From Bacillota bacterium (lineage in GTDB: Bacteria; Bacillota; Clostridia; Acetivibrionales; DTU013): a stretch of 5,232 nucleotides of DNA. The DNA is taken from contig JAEYOM010000012.1 of assembly GCA_023411715.1 (NCBI GenBank), positions 1 through 5,232 of the forward strand. The letters run 5' to 3'. The position numbers and the translations under genes are program-made. Below are positions 1-4,939 of this stretch, one piece after another; the stretch's first letter is position 1; every line of letters starts with the position of its first letter. The notes under the pieces are model-generated. The model saw nothing but the letters and a program-made list of their open reading frames with translations, was not told the origin of the DNA and did no database searches.

Positions 1-80
1 GAGTATACTGCAAATATCGAAAGGAACAGAATCATGAGGTATAGCAGCAGGCGGCGGACATTAAAAGTATAAAGCTTCAT
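1..80 (-). CDS. N-terminus of a membrane-anchored protein, partial (possibly a sporulation-type polysaccharide deacetylase)
   Basis: An ATG at 80-78 opens a frame that stays open to the window edge, giving 26 complete codons that begin MKLYTFNVRRLLLYLMILFL. A ribosome site GAGGT lies 5 bases upstream of the ATG, across 85-90. A basic stretch (R9, R10) followed by about 15 hydrophobic residues (L11-Y26) is a clear signal anchor or signal peptide with the positive-inside arrangement. The short MK-hydrophobic-Y start followed by Arg-Arg and a single membrane segment is common in clostridial secreted NodB deacetylases of the PdaB kind and in other sporulation or envelope proteins such as CwlD. 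With only 26 residues this identity is a guess, encouraged by the deacetylase fragment at the other end of the window. The frame and start are well supported; the function is not. Confidence 0.6.
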   Translation of the reverse strand, partial: MKLYTFNVRRLLLYLMILFLSIFAVY

Positions 81-115
81 TTTTGACCTCAAAAACACAA
101 AAACATCCTGTACTA

Positions 116-143
116 TATTATTTGATAAGCACGCAGGATATGC
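116..143 (-). promoter_or_regulatory. Candidate promoter for the gene starting at 80, possibly forespore (sigma-G/F) type
   Basis: On the minus strand a GCATA box (143-139) and an AATAATA box (122-116) are separated by 16 bases. They fit the sigma-G pattern GMATA / CATNMTA at every position except the first base of the -10 box. A sigma-A reading (TTGGCA at 146-141 with TAATAT at 120-115) has a 20-base spacer and is worse. The resulting leader to the ATG at 80 would be about 30 bases. AT-rich DNA gives such matches by chance, so this is a weak call. Confidence 0.25.
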
Positions 144-194
144 CAACCGGAACCACCCCATCATATATTGGTATATGAGCGACTATGGCATATC
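137..194. repeat. Nested inverted repeats in the 81-328 non-coding stretch
   Basis: A perfect 9-bp inverted repeat, GATATGCCA (137-145) with TGGCATATC (186-194), encloses a second perfect hairpin of 7 bp, TCATATA (161-167) with TATATGA (172-178), closed by a TTGG/CCAA tetraloop (168-171). A third pairing, 139-146 with 168-175 (8 bp including one G-U in plus-strand RNA), excludes both of the others. The element lies between the 3' end of the exporter operon and the start of the gene at 80, overlapping the upstream part of that gene's candidate promoter. It has no T-tract on either side, so it is not an ordinary terminator. It could be a regulatory RNA fold, an operator or chance in AT-rich sequence. 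Confidence 0.45.
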
Positions 195-214
195 GGGGCA
201 GATAGGTCAAAAGG

Positions 215-238
215 AGGAAATATATAAGGAAATATATA
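215..238. repeat. Perfect tandem duplication of a 12-bp unit (AGGAAATATATA x2)
   Basis: The 12-mer AGGAAATATATA occurs twice without a gap, at 215-226 and 227-238. It is preceded by AAAGG, so the plus strand shows a good Shine-Dalgarno-like AAAGGAGG that is not followed by any start codon with a meaningful frame. I see no gene attached to it on either strand. It is most simply a small slippage duplication. Confidence 0.7.
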
Positions 239-328
239 GTCTAAGTAGGAACAATGGTTTTTATTTATACAATGCTAAAGCACATCGTCGAAGTTCTGGT
301 TTTATACATTAATCTATATATGCACCTA

Positions 329-2203
329 TCACAAGATATGTGAAGGTAGGAGTATGTGAGTTTCTGCTCCAAGACATACAGGCAATTCATAGAAATAATT
401 CTCCCTATACCATTTCTCCTGAGCCTCATATAGCCTTGTATATTCGCCTTCTTGAATTATGAGTTCCTCATGAGTTCCTACTTGTACAATTTCGCCTTCC
501 TTCATTACCGCTATTCGATCTGCAAGTTTTACAGAGCCGAGCCTATGAGTGACTATTATAGAAGTCTTGTCCTTTGAAATCTCGGCAAATTGATTATATA
601 TTCTAGTTTCCTCGTATGGGTCAATGGCAGCTGTAGGTTCATCTAGAATAATCATTTGATGTTTACGGAAGAAGCCTCTTGCGATGGCAACCCTTTGCCA
701 TTGCCCACCAGATATATCTACTCCATCAAATTCTCGGGATAACATAGTATCGTAGCCATTTGGATACGCATCCGAATCCTTAGACACTCCAGCGGTTCTG
801 CAGATTAAGTTTAATTTTTTCTCACTGGCTGATAATTCTATCTGGCTGATTCTAATATTATCGGCAAGCGTCATCTGATAGCGTTGATACTTTTGAAAAA
901 TTGCGGAAGTATTTTCAAACAGTGAAGATAATGCCACGTTGCTTATATCGATATTGTCATAAGTAACCTTTCCTGCTTTTGGTCGGTAAAGTCCTGTAAT
1001 AAGCCGAATCAGTGTCGATTTCCCAGAACCATTTTCACCCACTATTGCAAGAGTTTCTCCTGATTTAATATGGAGAGAAACATTTTTAATGGCCTCATTT
1101 TCAATGCCCGGGTAGGAAAAACTTACATTATCCAAAATAATATCATGATTCTTTTTAATGTCTATTGCTTTCCCCTCGAGTTCGTTTAGTTTCAGGAATT
1201 CAAGGTAGTTACGAATGGTTCCGAAGTTTTGCGACATTTCGGCAATTTGTTCGCAAAATAATTCATCCATCATACTATACAGTATGGTTAAGGATGCAAA
1301 CACAGCAGAAAATTCAGTTACGCTGATTTCTTTTTTCATTAAAGCTGCAAACAGTAGCAATAATATTCCAATATATCCGAGAACGGTTATGAAACTTACT
1401 CCAAGCTCTATAAGACCAGTACGAAAGGATGCCATATACCTGATCTTTTGGAGTGCGGCCAAGGAATTTACATATAGTTTCTTAAAATATGCAAAGCCGC
1501 CTAAAATCCTCGTTTCCTTGTAATATTCCCGGCCTACATTACAATCCTCGTAATAGTCCGATTCTCTTCTAATGGATGCAGATTGATCCTCAACCTTGGT
1601 AAAGACCTTGGCTCTGACAAGCTGCGTTATAAAAGTTGGGGCAAATACAAAAAATAGTGCAATTACAAGGATTTGTTTTAAGTGAAAGAGGTACCACGCC
1701 ATAAAAATAAAATATGGAAGATAGAATATAAAAATCCCCAAAAATTGATCTACAAAAATAACTATGTTATTTTTACCTTCCTCGGCTTTATTGATGAAAT
1801 CAAGTTTTTTTGTATCTTCAAATAAAATCGGAGATATTTTTGAAAGCTTTTCATGTATTTGTCCGGAAAGATTTCCCTTAACCTTTTCATTTATTACTTT
1901 TGGAATATAATTGGTCACACCGTTCAATACCTGTGAGGCTATATATCCTATGCACAAAACCAACAATGAAAAAATTGCACTTAAAAATGTAATGTCCTTG
2001 GTAACAAGCTTGGCGGCAGCATCAAAGAACCATTGCAACAGAATGGTTATGACAGCAAATGATAAACCATGAAATATTTCCAGTATGATTTTAAAGCTAA
2101 AAGCTACTGGACATGTTTCGAAGATTTTGGGTATCATTTTTTTCATTATGTAGATGGAATCAAATTCATTTTTGATATGCACATTTCCTTTAATCTTTTT
2201 CAT
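329..2203 (-). CDS. ABC exporter half-subunit, TMD-NBD (second subunit of a heterodimeric NisT/LanT-like peptide exporter)
   Basis: This 624-residue protein is a half-size type I ABC exporter in the cytoplasmic membrane. Hydrophobic segments lie near residues 33-57, 73-95, 150-171, 176-195 and 265-290, followed by a complete ATPase domain: A-loop Y364, Walker A GENGSGKST (389-397), Q-loop Q437, signature ISGGQ (497-501), Walker B MIILDE with catalytic E522, D-loop AAIDP and H-loop H553. There is no N-terminal C39 peptidase domain. The start ATG directly abuts the stop of the upstream exporter gene (TAAATG), with AAAGGAG 13 bases ahead inside that gene's last codons, so translation is probably coupled. 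The two subunits share the order of motifs and the SGGxWQR signature, and presumably form a heterodimer exporting a peptide. The last 25 or so residues after EKWYR extend beyond the point where such proteins usually end. Substrate is inferred from context only; a drug or lipid exporter is possible. Confidence 0.93.
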   Translation of the reverse strand: MKKIKGNVHIKNEFDSIYIMKKMIPKIFETCPVAFSFKIILEIFHGLSFAVITILLQWFFDAAAKLVTKDITFLSAIFSLLVLCIGYIASQVLNGVTNYIPKVINEKVKGNLSGQIHEKLSKISPILFEDTKKLDFINKAEEGKNNIVIFVDQFLGIFIFYLPYFIFMAWYLFHLKQILVIALFFVFAPTFITQLVRAKVFTKVEDQSASIRRESDYYEDCNVGREYYKETRILGGFAYFKKLYVNSLAALQKIRYMASFRTGLIELGVSFITVLGYIGILLLLFAALMKKEISVTEFSAVFASLTILYSMMDELFCEQIAEMSQNFGTIRNYLEFLKLNELEGKAIDIKKNHDIILDNVSFSYPGIENEAIKNVSLHIKSGETLAIVGENGSGKSTLIRLITGLYRPKAGKVTYDNIDISNVALSSLFENTSAIFQKYQRYQMTLADNIRISQIELSASEKKLNLICRTAGVSKDSDAYPNGYDTMLSREFDGVDISGGQWQRVAIARGFFRKHQMIILDEPTAAIDPYEETRIYNQFAEISKDKTSIIVTHRLGSVKLADRIAVMKEGEIVQVGTHEELIIQEGEYTRLYEAQEKWYRENYFYELPVCLGAETHILLPSHIL

Positions 2204-4027
2204 TTATAGATACCAACTCCTTTGACTTTCATACATTTTCGCATAGATACCGCCAAGGGACATTAGAAAATCATGACTGCCTTTCTCTCCCACGCGGCCT
2301 TCATCAATTACGATTATCTCGTCCGCCAACTTTGCTGCGCCAAGACGATGAGTTATAAAAATTGTTGTTTTATTGACACTTATTCTTCCGAATATTTCGT
2401 AAATATTGCTTTCTGCAACCGGGTCAAGAGCTGCAGTCGGTTCATCGAGGATTCTAACCAGAGCCGGATTATACAAAGCTCTCGCGATAGCTAGCCTTTG
2501 CCATTCACCTCCGGATAAATCCGTACCGCCCTCAGTAATTTTACCGAGATAACTTTCTATCCCGTTTGGCATTTTTTGAATTGCTTGCTTAAGCCCTATG
2601 GAATATGCCGAATCATACATACTCTCAGTATAGGTGCCAGGATCATTTTCTTCCAAAGCATAAATATTCCCAAGTAAAATGTTATCCTTCATCGATATAT
2701 AATATTTGGCAAAATCTTGGTAAACTACTGTAAAAATAGCCTTCAGCTCCGCCAGTTTATAATCGCGTAAATTCTTGCCATTTATCAGGATATCACCCGT
2801 GTAATTGTCATACATACCTGTTAAAAGTTTTGTAATTGTTGTCTTTCCGGCACCGTTAACACCTACAAAAGCATAATGAAGATTTTTCTCCAGTTTTAAA
2901 CTAAAGTTCTTTAGTATAAATTTTTCCGTATCCGGATACTGGAATGAGACATTATCGAATTCAATACTTTCAAATGTGATCTGCTCAGATATAGCGGGTA
3001 GGTCTATGGCTCCTTCTTTTTCAGACATTCCCATAAAATCGGTTAAATCACTTAAATATTCTCTGTCCTGAGCCAATTGTTTAACCACATTAGCTAAGTG
3101 CCAGGACATCATCTGAACTAAATCAAGTGTCGCTGAGGTCAATCCCATGAACATGCCAAGGGTGATAGCATTTTGAGACAATGGCAGCAATAGAAATCCT
3201 ATAATGCTGATGGAAATGGCAATAGTTATGAGACTGGAAGTTTTCATACGGACAAAATATTTCAGATCGGCTTTTAGACTTACTTTCCTTGCTCTTTCGA
3301 ACTTATCGTACCACTTTTTATTTATTTCATCGGTATAGCCGAACAAAGTTCGTTCTTCGATGCTTTCCCTATTAGACAATACTCCATGATAATAATTTGC
3401 TTGTCTGGTATATTTTTCAGATTCTTTTATTGATTCGTAAATTACTTTTCCGCCTCTTGCGGCCAGCACCAGCAAAGGGATTGTAGCTATGAATATTACA
3501 AGCGCCGCCCACCAAACTTGTGCCATCAGGATGATCATCAGAGATCCGACACGAAGTATGATATCTGCTATGTCCAATAGGTTATTCGTTCCTCCTGAGA
3601 TTTTACCAAGAGGATCTTTGCATGTTCTGGTAATCAAATCCCAGCTTTGATTATTTTCAATATATTTATATTCCAGTTTTGCACGTTTTTTTATCATTTC
3701 ACTCCTAAGATATCGTTCCATCTCCATATTATACCGGATTTCAATAAAGTTACTGATAAAAGCCCTGTTTAGTTTGGAATACAATATAATAACCATATAA
3801 AGTATCAGTGATATGATAATCCGGTGATAGGGCGCTTCGTTTCTGAATATGGAAAGAGCGGTATCCACAAATTCTGCTGTTACTAGCACGGTAAATGAAG
3901 GCGTTAATGCGTTTATTACGCGATTGATTACAATAATAAGTGAGTATCCCGGGCATACCGTAAAGGGTATAGCAATTAAATCAAGCAGTCCATACTTTTT
4001 ATTATTTTTAAGCATTTCTTTCATCAT
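2204..4027 (-). CDS. ABC exporter half-subunit, TMD-NBD (first subunit of a heterodimeric NisT/LanT-like peptide exporter)
   Basis: This 607-residue half-size ABC exporter has membrane segments near 25-50, 68-84, 153-190 (two) and 264-283, then an ATPase domain with A-loop Y364, Walker A GVNGAGKTT (389-397), Q-loop Q437 in VYQDFAKYYISMKDNI, signature LSGGE (504-508), catalytic E529 and H-loop H560. The Q-loop region (QDFxxYxxxxxDNI) resembles the lanthipeptide exporters NisT and SpaT more than lipid or drug exporters. No peptidase domain is present. Walker B reads LVRILDE: an arginine (R525, codon AGA) sits where a hydrophobic residue is expected. GGAGGG touches the first ATG at 4027; the second ATG (4024) or the fifth codon's ATG (4015) has better spacing, so the true start may be 1 or 4 residues in. 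It lies 119 bases after the regulator gene and is directly followed by the partner subunit. Confidence 0.93.
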   Translation of the reverse strand: MMKEMLKNNKKYGLLDLIAIPFTVCPGYSLIIVINRVINALTPSFTVLVTAEFVDTALSIFRNEAPYHRIIISLILYMVIILYSKLNRAFISNFIEIRYNMEMERYLRSEMIKKRAKLEYKYIENNQSWDLITRTCKDPLGKISGGTNNLLDIADIILRVGSLMIILMAQVWWAALVIFIATIPLLVLAARGGKVIYESIKESEKYTRQANYYHGVLSNRESIEERTLFGYTDEINKKWYDKFERARKVSLKADLKYFVRMKTSSLITIAISISIIGFLLLPLSQNAITLGMFMGLTSATLDLVQMMSWHLANVVKQLAQDREYLSDLTDFMGMSEKEGAIDLPAISEQITFESIEFDNVSFQYPDTEKFILKNFSLKLEKNLHYAFVGVNGAGKTTITKLLTGMYDNYTGDILINGKNLRDYKLAELKAIFTVVYQDFAKYYISMKDNILLGNIYALEENDPGTYTESMYDSAYSIGLKQAIQKMPNGIESYLGKITEGGTDLSGGEWQRLAIARALYNPALVRILDEPTAALDPVAESNIYEIFGRISVNKTTIFITHRLGAAKLADEIIVIDEGRVGEKGSHDFLMSLGGIYAKMYESQRSWYL

Positions 4028-4114
4028 CCCTCCAATCCTGAACTTTGTCTTATGAAATACTTCTACCTTATATCGATTTATTGGATGCTACTGTCACGAG
4101 AAACCAGCAATACA

Positions 4115-4127
4115 GCCATATTATGGC
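4115..4127. promoter_or_regulatory. 13-bp perfect palindrome between regulator and exporter genes
   Basis: GCCATA-T-TATGGC is perfectly symmetrical and lies in the 119-base gap between the regulator stop (4147) and the exporter start (4027). No T-tract follows it, so it is not a terminator. It could be an operator for the neighbouring helix-turn-helix protein or a small mRNA hairpin. I see no convincing sigma-A promoter in the same gap; the best pair is a GTGACA followed by a poor -10. Function is unproven. Confidence 0.35.
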
Positions 4128-4146
4128 AATTAGTTCTGTTTCAGTT

Positions 4147-4446
4147 TCACAAATGGTTATGTAGAGATTTCGATAATAATTTTTTCTTTTGATTGATTAT
4201 CCTTCGAAGACTCTGTTCAGACAAATAGTAGTTTTGCTCAAGCTCGGTCATTGATGCACCAGCCTTATAACTACTTAATATTCTATTATTTCTCTCATTC
4301 AGGATACTTTTTGCGCCGCTCTTCTCACCCCATGCCACTTCATTACCATTCTTTCTTGGAATGTAGAGAAACTCGCCATCAATATATTCTTGTATTGTTT
4401 TTATTAATTCTTCAGGTAATACTTTCTGTGCATTTAAGTATCTCAT
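4147..4446 (-). CDS. CD3324-family small helix-turn-helix protein, probable transcriptional regulator
   Basis: The protein is 99 residues when started at MRYLNAQKVL. That ATG (4446) is preceded by a very strong ribosome site, GGGAGGAG (4461-4454), with 7 bases spacing. The open frame extends 15 codons further upstream to an ATG at 4491, but that would put the ribosome site inside the coding region, so the shorter start is preferred. The N-terminal half (LPEELIKTIQEYIDGEFLYIP, then WGEKSG) is the part I recognise from the CD3324 family of Clostridia. The C-terminal half, residues 53-85 (RNNRI, then SMTELEQNYYLSEQSLRRII), reads as a helix-turn-helix like that of Mor-type activators: a helix, a turn at G63-A64, then ELE..Y.LSE.S.RRII. 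A basic tail follows. Members are assumed to bind DNA, but I know of no characterised target. Its place between a small peptide gene and an exporter suggests local control. Confidence 0.8.
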   Translation of the reverse strand: MRYLNAQKVLPEELIKTIQEYIDGEFLYIPRKNGNEVAWGEKSGAKSILNERNNRILSSYKAGASMTELEQNYYLSEQSLRRIINQKKKLLSKSLHNHL

Positions 4447-4494
4447 ATCTCTGCTCCTCCCAATCTTTTTAGGTTGAAGCAAAGGCCACAATGA

Positions 4495-4537
4495 TAAATA
4501 AAAAACTGCAGTACAGGCAACGACCTGCTGCAGTTTG
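4495..4537 (-). terminator. Rho-independent terminator or attenuator after the small peptide gene
   Basis: On the minus strand a stem of 9 bp (AAACTGCAG with CTGCAGTTT, 4536-4528 and 4511-4503) continues after a two-base bulge (4513-4512) into 4 bp (CAGG with CCTG), closed by the 6-base loop TCGTTG. It is followed at once by TTTTTTATTT (4505-4496). This is a textbook intrinsic terminator for transcripts coming from the peptide gene. The regulator start is only 49 bases beyond it and no separate promoter is evident in that gap. The hairpin therefore probably passes a fraction of transcripts through, giving high peptide and lower regulator and exporter expression. In the plus direction no T-tract follows. 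Confidence 0.85.
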
Positions 4538-4600
4538 ATTTAAAATAAAATCCTTAATCTTGTTTTCTTAAAAGCGATACTGAAAAAATTTACACTAAAA

Positions 4601-4611
4601 AAATCCTTATG
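4601..4611. repeat. 11-bp inverted repeat arm, complementary to the peptide gene's start region (other arm 4768-4778)
   Basis: AAATCCTTATG at 4601-4611 is the exact reverse complement of 4768-4778, which holds the ATG and ribosome-site spacer of the small peptide gene. A shorter copy of the same word, AAATCCTTA, lies at 4548-4556. In the peptide mRNA both downstream copies could pair with the start codon region, the first over 11 and the second over 9 bases. Whether this pairing forms is not shown by sequence alone. Confidence 0.5.
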
Positions 4612-4638
4612 TGTATAAAACATAATGAATTAATATAA

Positions 4639-4770
4639 TTACTGCACAGTTTCAGCATCAGCTACATTAAGAATCCAAGCTCCGAGCAAAGCGTCGCCGA
4701 CATAAGTTTCTGTGGTCTTTGCGCGAAGCAGGTCATCCGTTTTCCTATCATACTTCGGTATTGAATTCAT
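4639..4770 (-). CDS. 43-residue uncharacterised small peptide, candidate substrate of the exporter
   Basis: An ATG at 4770 opens a 43-codon frame ending in TAA at 4641-4639. A ribosome site GAGGG (4783-4779) stands 8 bases upstream, two promoter-like sequences precede it and a strong terminator follows, so it has all the signals of an expressed gene despite its size. It starts MNSIPKYDRKTDDLLRAKTT and ends ADAETVQ. The N-terminal 22 residues are charged and hydrophilic; residues 23-36 (YVGDALLGAWILNV) are largely hydrophobic; the tail is acidic. It has no cysteine, no signal peptide and one tryptophan (W32). I recognise no family. By position (first gene before a regulator and a two-subunit exporter) it could be a bacteriocin-like, RiPP-like or signalling peptide precursor, with LLGA at 28-31 as a possible but imperfect leader end. 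A small immunity or regulatory protein is the alternative. Confidence 0.65.
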   Translation of the reverse strand: MNSIPKYDRKTDDLLRAKTTETYVGDALLGAWILNVADAETVQ

Positions 4771-4808
4771 AAGGATTTCCCTCTCATATTTTAACCAATA
4801 ACACACAA

Positions 4809-4837
4809 ACTTTACCACAAATTGTATGAGTAATCAA
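4809..4837 (-). promoter_or_regulatory. Candidate promoter P2 for the small peptide gene (TTGATT-17-TAAAGT, extended -10)
   Basis: On the minus strand TTGATT (4837-4832) and TAAAGT (4814-4809) are separated by 17 bases, and TGG directly precedes the -10 box (extended -10). Transcription would start near 4802, leaving a leader of about 30 bases to the ATG at 4770. Its -35 box lies inside the palindrome at 4825-4844. Confidence 0.5.
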
Positions 4838-4844
4838 GCTCATA
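4825..4844. promoter_or_regulatory. Candidate operator palindrome between the tandem promoters
   Basis: TATGAG (4825-4830) and CTCATA (4839-4844) form a perfect 6-8-6 inverted repeat. It covers the expected start point of promoter P1 (near 4839) and the whole -35 box of promoter P2 (4832-4837), which is where a repressor would act on both. The CD3324-family protein downstream is the obvious candidate binder, but that link is inference. Confidence 0.4.
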
Positions 4845-4845
4845 A

Positions 4846-4874
4846 ACTATACAAAATTGTTTTTGATATGACAA
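4846..4874 (-). promoter_or_regulatory. Candidate sigma-A promoter P1 for the small peptide gene (TTGTCA-17-TATAGT)
   Basis: On the minus strand TTGTCA (4874-4869) and TATAGT (4851-4846) match the consensus boxes at 5 of 6 positions each, with the ideal 17-base spacer. It is the best promoter in the window. The start point would be near 4839, about 70 bases before the ATG at 4770. It probably drives the peptide gene and, through the leaky terminator, the regulator and exporter genes. Confidence 0.7.
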
Positions 4875-4886
4875 AACCTATCCCCA

Positions 4887-4937
4887 GGCAGATGATTAAA
4901 TAGCTTTACTTAATACTTTTTCAAACTATTTTCTGCC
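4887..4937. repeat. Imperfect long hairpin just after the truncated deacetylase
   Basis: On the minus strand GGCAGAAAATAG (4937-4926) can pair with CTATTT (4903-4898) and TCTGCC (4892-4887), giving two perfect 6-bp blocks with a 5-base bulge and a 22-base loop. It begins 3 bases past the stop codon of the deacetylase fragment. No T-tract follows, so it is not a canonical terminator; it may be a weak transcript-end structure or a remnant at a rearrangement junction. Confidence 0.35.
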
Positions 4938-4939
4938 AG

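Noticed and set aside
140..165. Minus-strand GGGGTGGTTCCGG resembling the T-box motif of tRNA-sensing leaders
   Set aside because: Only the short core is similar. There is no specifier stem, no antiterminator/terminator pair with a T-tract, and no aminoacyl-tRNA or amino-acid gene downstream.
250..328. Intrinsic terminator for the exporter operon
   Set aside because: Only very short stems are present (for example TCACA/TGTGA at 327-341, inside the coding end), and none is followed by a T-tract on the minus strand.
254..343. 29-codon plus-strand frame starting MVFIYTMLKH
   Set aside because: Poor ribosome site, no promoter seen, runs into the antisense of the exporter gene end, and no recognisable family.
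1215..1523. Long plus-strand frame of 102 codons opposite the second exporter gene
   Set aside because: It lies wholly antisense to a well-supported ABC transporter domain, has no recognisable motif and no promoter or ribosome site that I can support.
4447..4491. Upstream start (ATG at 4491) for the CD3324-family gene
   Set aside because: The strong GGGAGGAG at 4461-4454 would lie inside the coding region, and the family similarity begins at MRYLNAQ, so the ATG at 4446 is preferred.
4540..4619. 27-codon minus-strand frame starting MFYTHKDFF just before the terminator
   Set aside because: No ribosome site precedes its ATG, the composition is typical of translated AT-rich noncoding DNA (Phe/Lys rich), and it fits as 3' untranslated sequence of the peptide gene.
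4639..4770. Small peptide as a lasso peptide, lanthipeptide or AgrD-type precursor
   Set aside because: No cysteine for lanthionine or thiolactone rings. No Thr at the -2 position before a Gly with an acidic residue 7-9 places later, as a lasso core needs. No cyclase, protease or lanthionine synthetase gene lies nearby.
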